NCBI GenBank assembly: GCA_016760525.1
Contig: JAESUW010000141.1
Coordinates: 1 to 54,426 of the forward strand
Reading direction: 5' to 3'
Origin: Labilibaculum sp.
GTDB taxonomy: Bacteria; Bacteroidota; Bacteroidia; Bacteroidales; Marinifilaceae
Length of the DNA: 54,426 nucleotides
Of this stretch, positions 28,946-39,600 are shown piece by piece. Each line of letters opens with the position of its first letter. Position 1 is the stretch's first letter. Made by a program: the position numbers and the translations under genes. The notes below the pieces were generated by a model. That model ran no database searches. It was not told where the DNA came from and saw only the letters and a list, made by a program, of their open reading frames with translations.

Positions 28946-29884
28946 ATGATAAAGATTAAAGGTACTTTTTTAGATGAAATTAGTCATGATATTCCTCACC
29001 AAAATTGGGGGAAACTTGAATGGGAACAAGATTTTGCTCACATGAAGCTAATGGGTATCAATACAGTGATTTTAATCCGAAGTGGATATCAGAAATGGCT
29101 GACCTACCCATCGAAAATACTTACTGACCGTGAAGGAGCATATTTACCATCGGTTGATCTGGTACAGATGTTTCTGGAATTGAGTGAAAAATACAAAATG
29201 GATTTTTACTTCGGATTATATGATTCAGGGCGTTATTGGATCAATGGTGATTTTCAGAAAGAGCTGGATCTGAACAAAGTACTGATTGACGAAGTATGGA
29301 ATACTTACGGACACATGAAAGCGTTTAAAGGATGGTATATTTCGCAGGAATGTAGTCGTAAAACCGATGCAATTATTAATATGTATGCAGGTTTGGGTAA
29401 CCATTGCAAGGCAGTTTCCAATAACCTGACTACCTTAATATCACCCTATATTGATGGAATTAAAAATATCAGTCAGTATACCGCCGAAACAACACGTGGA
29501 AAAGGAGTGAGTCTTCAACGTCACGAGCAGGATTGGAGTGAAATATTCGATGGAATAAAAAATGCGGTTGATATCGTTGCCTTTCAGGATGGACATGTAA
29601 GTTTCGACGAGCTGGATGAGTTTCTGATGGTAAACAAGAAAATGGCAGACCGTTTTGGACTTCGAAGCTGGACAAATTCGGAAACGTTCGACCGCGACAT
29701 GCCGATTAAGTTTCTTCCTATAAAATGGGAAAAGCTGCTAATGAAACTGAATGCAGCCGAACGGGCAGGAATGGAGCAGGCCATCACCTTCGAGTTTTCA
29801 CATTTTATGAGCCCGCAGTCGGCATATTTACAGGCCGGACATTTGTACAATCGGTACAAGGAATATTTGGATAGATTAAAATAA
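28946..29884 (+). CDS. DUF4434-like TIM-barrel protein
   Basis: IKIKGTFLDEISHDIPHQNWGKLEWEQDFAHMKLMGINTVILIRSGY...KGWYISQECSR; no signal peptide seen. Confidence 0.78.
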   Translation: MIKIKGTFLDEISHDIPHQNWGKLEWEQDFAHMKLMGINTVILIRSGYQKWLTYPSKILTDREGAYLPSVDLVQMFLELSEKYKMDFYFGLYDSGRYWINGDFQKELDLNKVLIDEVWNTYGHMKAFKGWYISQECSRKTDAIINMYAGLGNHCKAVSNNLTTLISPYIDGIKNISQYTAETTRGKGVSLQRHEQDWSEIFDGIKNAVDIVAFQDGHVSFDELDEFLMVNKKMADRFGLRSWTNSETFDRDMPIKFLPIKWEKLLMKLNAAERAGMEQAITFEFSHFMSPQSAYLQAGHLYNRYKEYLDRLK

Positions 29885-29889
29885 TAATA

Positions 29890-30155
29890 GTTCGTTAAGT
29901 TTTCACTTTATGTTGATTATTAAATGATTACGTTAATTGTGTGATTTAATGTAAATGACTGACAGTAAGTGTAATCTAAATCCAACTAGAGTCATGTCAA
30001 GCATGATAATTGGCTTAAGCTGTCAGGGTGCTAAGCTCCTGACAGCGTAAACTCCAATAGATCTTCGATTCATCGGGCTAACAAACCACCCGAAATTTAA
30101 AGCTTGACTCAACACTAATCCCGAAGGCCTTGCGGGATTAACGGACTATTGAAAT
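29890..30155. repeat. Dispersed intergenic repeat with TGTCAG hairpin (long copy)
   Basis: gttcgttaagtttt...taaatgactgacagtaagtg...gctgtcagggtgctaagctcctgacagcg...cccgaaggccttgcgggattaacggactattgaaattt. Confidence 0.75.
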
Positions 30156-30171
30156 TTAAACAGCAAGAGCA

Positions 30172-31347
30172 ATGAGAGATTTTAAAAAACTAGCAGAACA
30201 ATATCAAAGAGAATTGCTTGAAAATGTTGTTCCATTTTGGTTAAATAATTCACAGGATAAAGAATTTGGCGGGTATTTTACCAGTCTTGATCGCGAAGGA
30301 AAAGTATTTGATACAGATAAGTTTATTTGGTTACAAGGACGCGAAGTATGGCTTTTTTCAATGCTCTACAATCAGCTTGAAAAAAAACAGGAGTGGCTGG
30401 ATGCTGCAATTCATGGAGCTGAATTTCTGAAGAAATATGGTCATGATGGAAACCTTAACTGGTATTTTTCACTTACCCGCGAAGGAAAAGCATTGGTTGA
30501 ACCTTACAATATTTTTTCTTATGTATTTGCATGTATGGCTTTTGGACAGTTGAGTAAAGCAACAGGAAATCAGGAGTATGCAGATATTGCACTAAAGACC
30601 TTCGACATCATTATGTCGAAAAAGAATACCCCAAAGGGGCGTTGGGACAAAGGATTTCCGGGTACGCGAGATCTGAAAAATTTTGCATTACCAATGATCC
30701 TTTGTAATCTGGCACTTGAAATTGAACATCTGCTAGATGCTGATTTTTTGAAAGAAACCATGGAAACTTGTATCCACGAAGTGATGGATGTGTTTTACCT
30801 GCCGGATTTGGACTTGGTGGTTGAAAATCTCAATGTCGATGGTAGTCTTTCTGACACTTTCGATGGACGATTGTTGAATCCCGGTCATGCCATTGAAGCG
30901 ATGTGGTTCATCATGGATTTGGGAACACGATTGAAGCGTCCCGAATTAATTACAAAAGCTAATGATATTACTATTCGTATGCTTGAATACAGTTGGGACA
31001 AACAGTACGGAGGAATCTTCTATTTTATGGATCGCTTGGGACTTCCGCTTCAACAATTGGAATGGGATCAGAAACTGTGGTGGGTGCATATCGAAACACT
31101 CATAAGCCTGCTAAAAGGATATGAATTAACAGGTTCAGCTAAAAGTTTGGAGTGGTTTGAAAAAGTACATCAATACACTTGGGCGCATTTTAAAGACACA
31201 AAGTATCCCGAGTGGTTTGGATATCTCAATCGTCAGGGGGAAGTGTTATTGCCATTGAAAGGTGGAAAATGGAAAGGCTGTTTCCATGTGCCACGCGGAA
31301 TGTTTCAGTGCTGGCAAAGTTTGGAGGCAATTTCAAAAAAACAATAA
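30172..31347 (+). CDS. AGE-family epimerase/isomerase (N-acylglucosamine 2-epimerase-like)
   Basis: WLNNSQDKEFGGYFTSLDREGKVFDTDKFIWLQGREVWLFSMLY; NPGHAIEAMWFIMD; WDQKLWWVHIETL. Confidence 0.9.
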   Translation: MRDFKKLAEQYQRELLENVVPFWLNNSQDKEFGGYFTSLDREGKVFDTDKFIWLQGREVWLFSMLYNQLEKKQEWLDAAIHGAEFLKKYGHDGNLNWYFSLTREGKALVEPYNIFSYVFACMAFGQLSKATGNQEYADIALKTFDIIMSKKNTPKGRWDKGFPGTRDLKNFALPMILCNLALEIEHLLDADFLKETMETCIHEVMDVFYLPDLDLVVENLNVDGSLSDTFDGRLLNPGHAIEAMWFIMDLGTRLKRPELITKANDITIRMLEYSWDKQYGGIFYFMDRLGLPLQQLEWDQKLWWVHIETLISLLKGYELTGSAKSLEWFEKVHQYTWAHFKDTKYPEWFGYLNRQGEVLLPLKGGKWKGCFHVPRGMFQCWQSLEAISKKQ

Positions 31348-31368
31348 CAGAAAGAAGAACTGATACAG

Positions 31369-33276
31369 ATGAGAAAATATTTGATTATAATAGTGCTGCT
31401 TTTTTTCAGTTTGCTACATGTTCGGGCTCAGTCCCAAACCGAAATGTCTGTAATAACAACCGATGTGTTGATTATTGGCGGTGGTGCCAGCGGAACTATG
31501 GCAGGTATTCAGGCCGCACGAATGGGTGTGTCAGCTATCATTGTAGAAGAAACACCCTGGCTGGGAGGAATGCTTACAGCCGCCGGAGTAAGTGCTATCG
31601 ATGGAAATTATCGTCTGCATTCAGGTTTGTGGGAGGAATTCAGACAGTTGTTGTACCTGTATTATGGAGGAGCTAATGCTGTAAAAACAGGATGGGTAAG
31701 CAATGTGTTGTTTGAGCCGAAGGTAGGAGAGGAAATACTTTCTCAACTTACAGATGCGGAAAAAAACCTGACCGTACTAAGGGAAGCACGGTTGGAAAAC
31801 ATTCAAAAAACAAACAAAAGATGGGAGACGATCATTCTGCAATCCGGGAAAAAATATAAAATCAATGCACGTATTGTTATTGATGCTACCGAATTGGGTG
31901 ATGTAGCAAAACAAGTAGGCATAGCCTACGACATAGGTATGGATTCTAGATCCGAAACAGGCGAATCTATAGCTCCGGAACAAGCTAATAACATTATTCA
32001 AGACCTGACTTATACGGTTATTTTGAAAGATTACGGAGCTTTGGTTGATGCAACAATTCCACAACCCGACGGCTACGATCCTTCGCCTTTCTTGTGTACT
32101 TGTGCAGGAAAATGTGATGGAGACAAGCTGGGACGTAAATTATGGGAATGCGATTTTATGATGAAATACGGGAAGCTGCCCAATGGCTACTACATGATTA
32201 ACTGGCCCATTTCCGGCAACGACTTTTATCTGAATGTCATAGAAATGAGTCGTAAAGAAAGGCAGATTGCATTGCAAAAAGCAAAAGATTTTACATTGAA
32301 TTATCTATATTATCTGCAAACCGATTTAGGATTTAAACACTTGGGCATTGCCGATGATGTATATCCAACAGATGATGGTTTACCCTTTATACCTTACTAC
32401 AGAGAGTCGAGACGCATTAAAGGAATGGTACAGTTTACCATAAACGATTTGGCAAGACCTTTTGAGCAGACTACAGCATTGTATCGTACAGGCATTGCTG
32501 TTGGCGATTATCCTGTCGACCATCACCATCAGGCATATCCGGAAGCAGAATCCCTGCCCGAGTTGCATTTCTATCCGGTTCCTTCGTACTCATTGCCTTT
32601 GGGAACATTAATTCCTAAAGGAACAGATCATTTTGTGGTAGCAGAAAAATCAATTTCGGTTACCAACATTGTAAACGGAACCACACGATTGCAGCCAGTT
32701 TGTATTTTAATTGGTCAGGCTTCGGGAGTTTTGGCTGCTCTGGCAGTTCAGAATAACACTACACCAGCAAAGGTGAAGGTTCGAAAAGTACAGAATGCTT
32801 TGCTCGATGCCGGTGCCTATCTGATGCCTTACTCCGATGTAGAAAAAGGATCAGTTGCATTTCAGTCATTACAACGCATTGGAGCAACAGGGATACTGAA
32901 AGGAGAAGGGAAAAATATTGGTTGGGAGAATCATACTTATATTTATCCGGATAGTCTGATGACCAGAACGGATCTGGCAGAGGGATTGACTGGTTGGATC
33001 AACCAGGATCAACTGAAGGTAGAAAGTGAATTTGTTTCGTATCAGGAATGTCTGGAACTGATCAAAGTTTTGGGTAAACAATTCCATCAGGCATGCGGAA
33101 AAAAGAGATTGTCACGATTGGAAAAGGAAGCAGGAAAAATATTAGAAGCAAATACAATTGTAGTACCTGAATTGCATGTTCCTGTAAACCGGGCAATATT
33201 TGCAATTCTTTTAGATCAGTTATTAGATCCGTTTGAAATTCGGCAGGTCGATCATCAGGGGCAGTTCATAGATTAA
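31369..33276 (+). CDS. FAD-dependent oxidoreductase with Sec-type signal peptide
   Basis: Signal peptide MRKYLIIIVLLFFSLLHVRAQ; dinucleotide-binding DVLIIGGGASGTMAGIQAARMGVSAIIVEE; RIVIDATELGDVAKQVG. Confidence 0.9.
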   Translation: MRKYLIIIVLLFFSLLHVRAQSQTEMSVITTDVLIIGGGASGTMAGIQAARMGVSAIIVEETPWLGGMLTAAGVSAIDGNYRLHSGLWEEFRQLLYLYYGGANAVKTGWVSNVLFEPKVGEEILSQLTDAEKNLTVLREARLENIQKTNKRWETIILQSGKKYKINARIVIDATELGDVAKQVGIAYDIGMDSRSETGESIAPEQANNIIQDLTYTVILKDYGALVDATIPQPDGYDPSPFLCTCAGKCDGDKLGRKLWECDFMMKYGKLPNGYYMINWPISGNDFYLNVIEMSRKERQIALQKAKDFTLNYLYYLQTDLGFKHLGIADDVYPTDDGLPFIPYYRESRRIKGMVQFTINDLARPFEQTTALYRTGIAVGDYPVDHHHQAYPEAESLPELHFYPVPSYSLPLGTLIPKGTDHFVVAEKSISVTNIVNGTTRLQPVCILIGQASGVLAALAVQNNTTPAKVKVRKVQNALLDAGAYLMPYSDVEKGSVAFQSLQRIGATGILKGEGKNIGWENHTYIYPDSLMTRTDLAEGLTGWINQDQLKVESEFVSYQECLELIKVLGKQFHQACGKKRLSRLEKEAGKILEANTIVVPELHVPVNRAIFAILLDQLLDPFEIRQVDHQGQFID

Positions 33277-33313
33277 TGAGAAATAGGAATATCCGGGAGG
33301 TAAGACATTACAA

Positions 33314-33566
33314 TCGTTCGTTAAGTTTTTGTTTATCAGAAGGTTATATTAATAGCGCTACTTGGCGTAAATGACTGGTCGTGAGTGAAATGAAAATAAA
33401 GCTAGTGCTAAGTTAAGCATGGGAATTGGTTTAACCTGTCAGAGTGCGAAGCTCCTGACAGCGTTAATTCCAAAAGGTTTTAGACCTTATCGGATTAGTA
33501 AATTATCCGAAATTTAAACCTTGACACTAGTTGCTAACCACTAATCTAACGGACCATTGATATTAT
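33314..33566. repeat. Dispersed intergenic repeat with TGTCAG hairpin (long copy)
   Basis: tcgttcgttaagttttt...taaatgactggtcgtgagtg...cctgtcagagtgcgaagctcctgacagcgttaa...ctaacggaccattga. Confidence 0.75.
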
Positions 33567-33600
33567 TAAAAGGCAGAAAATTCGTATGTTCTTTGTCATT

Positions 33601-33663
33601 ATCTTTCAACTTCCCCTAAAGAGAACTTTTAAACCTTCCCTTTAGGGGATTTTAGGAGTGTAA
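33601..33663. repeat. CCCTAAA-type intergenic repeat fragment
   Basis: ttcccctaaagagaacttttaaaccttccctttaggggattttaggagtg; related to 23182-23226. Confidence 0.45.
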
Positions 33664-33791
33664 TAATACAATTTTCATTTAGATAACTAAATTTGTTTTG
33701 AAGACAGCCTTTTTCAGGAGAGAGTTAATTTAAGAGAGAACTCAGTTTGGGTGTTTTTCCCAAAATATCAGTAACAAAAAACAAAAAAAAC

Positions 33792-34898
33792 ATGAAGCAG
33801 CTATTTATTTTCGCAATTGCAATGATACTTTTTGTATCTGCCAAAGGACAAGAAGAGTGGCAAAATATTCCGGCAAGCCATCCATCAATTCAGTATATGG
33901 GGCGTGTTGAACTTCAGGATAATAAAGCCATGTTTAATTGGCCGGGAGTTGTGATTTCTGCACGTTTTACTGGCTCCGAATTAGGTATTCGTATTAAAGG
34001 TGGAAGTCGTAACTATTTTAATGTGTGGGTCGATGACAGGCAGGAAAAAGTCTTACATGCAGTAAATGATACCGTATGGTGGTATCCCGAATATTTAGAG
34101 AGAGGCGAACACAAATTACGATTAGTAAAACGTACCGAAGCAGATATGGGAATGGCTGTCTTTTCAGGTATCTATATCGGAAAAAAAGAATCACTCCTGA
34201 TGCCAGTACCGCTTCCTGAACGAAAGATATTGTTTATTGGGAATTCAATTACCTGTGGTTACGGAGCAGAAGGAAAAGATAAAACAGAGTCATTTCTTCC
34301 GGAGACCGAAAACTGCGAAAAGTCGTACGCAACGATTATTGCGCGAGCTTTTGGAGCTCAATATCAACTCATATCTCATTCTGGCTTGGGAATGGTTCGC
34401 AATTACGGTGACAAGCAAAGGCTATCAGTAAAAATAAAGCCTATGCCTGCACGGCTGGAATACCTATTCGATAAAGATTCAACCAAACAATTTAATTTGA
34501 ATCTTTTTAAGCCCGATGCAGTGGTAATTAATTTGGGAACAAACGATTTTTCTACGCAGCCTTTTCCTTATGAGAACGATTTTACAGAGGCAGGAGTCAA
34601 ACTTATTCAGAAAATACGGAGCAGTTTTCCTGGAGTAAAAGTTTTTTGTATTACTGGGCCGATGATTAACGAGCCGTGTTATTCTTATACAAAGAAAATA
34701 GTTGAATCAGTTCGAACCGAGATGAATACCTCTGATATTATATTTGTGGGTGTACCAAAAGATTTGCTAAATACAGGTAGCGATTTGGGCTCAGATTGGC
34801 ACCCTTCCTATAAGGGACAAATAAAAGTTACAAAGCTCATTCTTCCGGTTATATCCACAGTGTTGGATTGGAATTATGTATCGGATGAACTAAAGTGA
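33792..34898 (+). CDS. SGNH/GDSL hydrolase with CE2-like N-terminal domain (putative carbohydrate esterase)
   Basis: IQYMGRVELQDNKAMFNWPGVVISARFTGSELGIRIKGGSRNYFNVWVDD; ILFIGNSITCGYGAEG; VVINLGTNDFS; GSDWHPSYKGQIK. Tracked start 33747; MKQLF at 33792 preferred. Confidence 0.85.
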   Translation: MKQLFIFAIAMILFVSAKGQEEWQNIPASHPSIQYMGRVELQDNKAMFNWPGVVISARFTGSELGIRIKGGSRNYFNVWVDDRQEKVLHAVNDTVWWYPEYLERGEHKLRLVKRTEADMGMAVFSGIYIGKKESLLMPVPLPERKILFIGNSITCGYGAEGKDKTESFLPETENCEKSYATIIARAFGAQYQLISHSGLGMVRNYGDKQRLSVKIKPMPARLEYLFDKDSTKQFNLNLFKPDAVVINLGTNDFSTQPFPYENDFTEAGVKLIQKIRSSFPGVKVFCITGPMINEPCYSYTKKIVESVRTEMNTSDIIFVGVPKDLLNTGSDLGSDWHPSYKGQIKVTKLILPVISTVLDWNYVSDELK

Positions 34899-35189
34899 GA
34901 AATTTAATAGAAGGATTATATCCAACAACCCCAAATTAATTATGGGTAAGCTAACCTATTGTAGTTGGTGATGGATTTGCTTATTTAAGCCTTGATAACA
35001 GACGCATTGGATTTGCTATATTTACTGTCCAGTTAAATATAACAACTCCAGGCTTCTTTATGTTTCGGTTAACAAAAATATTTACATAATTAGAACTAGT
35101 CTTGGATTAGACCCAATTTTTCCAATTGATCCCTAAAATATTCAGTTTGATTCACATCTGGGGTTCTCATCCCGGAAAAGTTTGGATAT

Positions 35190-35242
35190 AAAAAAAGCAC
35201 CAAAGTTTTTCAACTTTGATGCTTTAAAGCGGAGAGAGAGAG
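35190..35242. repeat. Hairpin + GCGGAGAGAGAG module, copy 2
   Basis: AAAAAAA GCACCAAAGTT-TTTC-AACTTTGATGC then tttaaaGCGGAGAGAGAGAG; reads as an intrinsic terminator (T7) on the minus strand. Confidence 0.7.
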
Positions 35243-35299
35243 TTTTTTAAGTATGTGAAAATGCTTGATTTATTATCGTTTATAGTGATGTGATTATTT

Positions 35300-35340
35300 G
35301 TGTTCACTTGAGAGTTCACTTTGAGCTTATCTCAAAAGAA
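35300..35340. repeat. 41-nt repeat downstream of module copy 2
   Basis: gtgttcacttgagagttcactttgagcttatctcaaaagaa; 40/41 identical to 52430-52470; contains TTTGAG-N5-CTCAAA. Confidence 0.85.
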
Positions 35341-35458
35341 ATTGTATTATTGGACGTTTTTATCGATGCAAAAAATAAGACTATTCAAGACAATGATATT
35401 TGTATAGTGACAAAATACATTGTAGAGAATAAAGCAGAATAATAAATTCGTGCTAAAA

Positions 35459-36190
35459 CTATTTTCGTTCACTTTCGACAGCATATACGAAACTATCACC
35501 CCTGTAATATCCATAGTTGAATTCTATGGGTTGCTTATTCTCATCATAAACATATCTTTTTCTAAACAATACTGGATCTTCTGTAGAAATGGAGAGTTTG
35601 TCGCATATATTTTTAGGTGCTTTTATTGCACTAATTTCTTCATATGAAACTGTTGCTTTAACATTGTATTTTTGCTCTAATATTTCATAAAGAGGCTGGC
35701 TAAAATCATTGTCACTGCTTAAGCCAATGTTGGGGTTGAAATACGAAATAAAATGTACAAAAGGTAAACCTACTTTTCCACGAAGTCTTTCTAATTTAAG
35801 AAGTCGGGTGCCAGGTTTAAGTTCAAAAAAAGAAAGAACATCATGACTTGGTTCTTCCCAACTAACGTGTAATTCAAAATTTTGAACCTTTACACCAAGT
35901 GCAGCCATTTCTTGAGAAAAACTAAACCAATTTTTTGCTCGTCCTGATATTCCCTTTATTGCAATTTTAGTACCATATCCTTTTTTTCTGACTAACAGCC
36001 CCTCGTTTACAAGTTTATTGATGGCTTGTCTTAAAGTACTTCTTGAAATTTTAAGCTCTTTTGAAAGTTCAACTTCACTAGGTAAGAGTTTTCCTTTCTG
36101 ATATTCGTCTAATTCAATTAGCTCTCTAAGGAGATTTTCTGCTTGTGTATGTAGGGGAATTGTACTATTACGATCTATTTTAAATTCCAT
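35459..36190 (-). CDS. GntR-family transcriptional regulator with UTRA domain
   Basis: IPLHTQAENLLRELIELDEYQKGKLLPSEVELSKELKISRSTLRQAINKLVNEGLLVRKKGYGTKIA plus UTRA C-terminus. Tracked start 36247; MEFKIDRN at 36190 preferred. Confidence 0.93.
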   Translation of the reverse strand: MEFKIDRNSTIPLHTQAENLLRELIELDEYQKGKLLPSEVELSKELKISRSTLRQAINKLVNEGLLVRKKGYGTKIAIKGISGRAKNWFSFSQEMAALGVKVQNFELHVSWEEPSHDVLSFFELKPGTRLLKLERLRGKVGLPFVHFISYFNPNIGLSSDNDFSQPLYEILEQKYNVKATVSYEEISAIKAPKNICDKLSISTEDPVLFRKRYVYDENKQPIEFNYGYYRGDSFVYAVESERK

Positions 36191-36482
36191 TTTTCTGTTA
36201 TTAGTGATCAGATCTAAAGGTGTAAAACTAATTAAATGAATGAACATATGCTAAAATGTTTACACATTTAATGTTTTACAGAATAGCTTTAAGAATAGGA
36301 ATTGTTGTGCTTGAGTGTAAATATCAGGATTTCAGACAATATTGTTTTCTGATTATTTATGCCAGTTTATAGTACCATAAAGGTAAGGAGCTGTTTGGGA
36401 ATCTATCCTTTATTTTTTTTTCCGATAAAAACTTCTGAGATAATGAAAAATTGGTGAATCAGTTTTTTGAGTCAAAATACAT

Positions 36483-36513
36483 TTTGAATAAATAAAAAAT
36501 ATACATATGTTTG
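36483..36513 (+). promoter_or_regulatory. Bacteroidota-type promoter TTTG-N19-TAnnTTTG upstream of susC (PUL B)
   Basis: TTTG at 36483-36486, TATGTTTG at 36506-36513, spacing 19 nt. Confidence 0.75.
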
Positions 36514-36542
36514 TACAAATTATTAAATGTACATACATATGT
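36503..36542. promoter_or_regulatory. Long inverted repeat overlapping the -7 box; candidate GntR operator
   Basis: ACATATGTTTGTACA (36503-36517) - 10 nt - TGTACATACATATGT (36528-36542); 14/15 complementary arms. Confidence 0.7.
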
Positions 36543-36611
36543 GTTTTAATTATTAATCAATCGAATCGTAATTTGATGTATTAGTTCATGGCGTAAACAA
36601 AAATCTAAATC

Positions 36612-39600
36612 ATGAAAGAAAACTTAAAGTTTAAATTTATTCTCCTGTGTATATGGATGTTTTCAACAGTTTGTACTATTACTGTTGAGGCAATCCCTAT
36701 TGTAGAGATAGGCTTGGATCAGGAGAAAGAAAATGTTGTATCTGGGAAGGTGGTTAGTATAGATGGTGAGACTTTACCAGGGGTGAATGTTGTTGTAAAA
36801 GGAACATCAAATGGCACAATTACTGATATTTATGGAATGTATTCTATTGCGATTCCAACAAAAGAATCAGTATTGGTTTTTTCCTTTATTGGAATGAAAA
36901 GCCAGGATATCTCTGTTAAAGCTGGCGGAGTGCATGATGTTGTTATGTTGCCTTCTGTTGAAATGATATCTGATGTAGTAGTTGTTGGATATGGTACAGT
37001 GAAGAAGTCTGACCTTACGGGATCAGTTTCCTCAGTAAAAGCTGAAGAATTAAGATCCACACCAGCAACAACATTCGATCAGGCTTTGCAGGGTAGAGCT
37101 GCTGGAGTTCAGGTTGTACAGACTAGTGGTGTTCCTGGTGGAGGAACAAGCATTCGCATTAGAGGAACAAGTTCGGTGAACGCGAGCAGTGAGCCTTTGT
37201 ATGTGATCGATGGTATGCTTGTTAATACTGATATGGGTGAGGTTTCTGTTGCCGGCAATGGACCCAATATTGGACCATTGGCTTCAATAAATCCAAACGA
37301 CATCGAATCTATTGAGATCTTGAAAGATGCATCGGCTTCAGCAATTTATGGTTCCAGAGGAGCTAATGGGGTTATTCTTATAACCACAAAAAGAGGAAAA
37401 GCAGGAGTCGGAAAGATTAATGTTGACTGCTATTACGGCGTGCAGGAAGTTGCCAATAAATTGGATTTATTAAATGCGAAACAATATGCAGAATTTGTTA
37501 ATGAGGCATCTGTGAATGCAGGACAAAATCCTGTTTACGTAAATCCCGCAAACCTTGGCGAAGGAACAGATTGGCAAGATGAATTGTTCCGTATAGCACC
37601 TATGGCTAATTATCAATTGTCAATTTCCGGAGGAAGTGAAAAAACAAAATACGCAGTATCCGGTTCGTATTTTACACAAGATGGAATTGTACTTGGTTCT
37701 TCTTTCGACAGATATTCGTTTCGAATAAATCTGGATCAAGATGTTAATTCTTATTTGACAATTGGAACTAGTCTTTCCTTTTCGGCTATTAAGGCAAATA
37801 GGGTTGAGACAGGGCCAGGGAGTTTTGTTGGAGGTGTTGTTGCAAATGCACTACAGATAAATCCAATATTGCCGGTATATGATGAAAATATTCCTGGAGG
37901 CTATACTTTTCAGCACGATAGAAAGGATGCTGTTGGAAATCCTATCGCAGCAGCTAAGGAATATGAATCATTAACAACAACTTATCGATTGTTGGGGAAT
38001 ACTTATTTGAAGCTTAAGCTGGCGAAAAATTTAGAGTTTAAGACTAGTTTTGGTATAGATGGTTTGTTTTCAAAATCAAAATCATTTGGGCCAAACTATT
38101 TGAAGCAAACACAAAGTAGTAAGGGAGAAGCTTCTATTTCTGATTTGCAGGCAATGACATGGCTGAATGAAAATATCCTGACATATAATTATAGCTTTAA
38201 TGAAGCACATCGGATTAATTTGTTAGCAGGTTTTACCATGCAACAGTTTAAAAACGAGTATTTAAATGGTATGGCATTCGATTTCCTTGATGACAGAACA
38301 GGATATCACAATCTTGGAGCTGCTTTAAATCCTCAAAATCCTTCCAATGGCGAATCTGAATGGAGTATGCTCTCTTATTTGGGGCGCATTAATTACAATA
38401 TAAAAGAAAAGTATTTGGTTACTCTATCCGGTCGGGTAGATGGATCTTCGAAGTTTGCAGAAGGAAAAAAATATGGATTTTTCCCTTCGGGTGCATTTGC
38501 ATGGAGAGCTTCAGAGGAAGATTTTATTAAAAATATCGAATTGATTTCAAATTTAAAGGTAAGACTTAGCTATGGTTTAATAGGTAATCAGTCTATTTCC
38601 CCTTATAATTCACTAGCCCTTGTTGGACCTGTTGGACAAGGTGTGTTTAATAGTGATTCCGGTTCAGAAGTGATTACAGGAAATGAACCATTATCCTATC
38701 CTAATGAAGACTTAAAATGGGAAACAACTAAACAGGCTAACATTGGATTTGATATAGGAATATTAAATAGCAAAATAGTTTTAACCGCCGACTTCTATAA
38801 GAAGAAAACATCTGATTTGCTTTTGGCAACACCAATCCCTTATACCAGTGGATTTAGTAGCACTTTGTTGAATGTTGGGAATGTGGAAAATAAAGGGTTT
38901 GATTTGGATTTAAGAACTGTAAATTTGGATAAAGAAATAAAATGGACTACTTCAATCAATTTCTCAATCAACAGAAATAAGATAACAAATTTGTCACGAG
39001 AAGAGGACATCCATTTAGGATTTGGTGGAAATATTTTACGCGAAGGTGAGTCATTGGGAACTTTTTATGGTTACATATTTGATGGCATTTTTCAGTCTGA
39101 TGAAGAAGCTGCCAATAGTGCTGTTCTAAAAGGGCAGGAACCTACAGGAGCAAATCCTGCATCGCATGCAAAAGCCGGTGATCGAAGGTATAAAGATCTT
39201 GATGGCAATAATGTAATTGATGAAAATGACAGAACAATAATTGGGGCGGCAGAACCTGATTTTGTTTTCGGAATAAACAATTCAATCTCCTATAAGAATT
39301 TCACTTTAAACTTTTTCTTTCAAGGATCTGTAGGTAATGAAATGGTTAATATGAATTTGAATAATTTGGAGAACTTTAATGGAGAACAAAACATGTTAGC
39401 TGAAGCAGGTTTAAACAGATGGACACTTGAAAATCCTGGTAATAAGTACCCAAGGGCATTGGCTGCAGGCAGCCTGGATAACGTATTTTCTTCAAGATTA
39501 GTTGAAGATGCATCATATTTGCGTTTGAAAAATATTACACTGGGTTATACAGTTCCTAAAAGTGTAATTAAAAGAATTGGACTAAATAATCTGCGAATAT

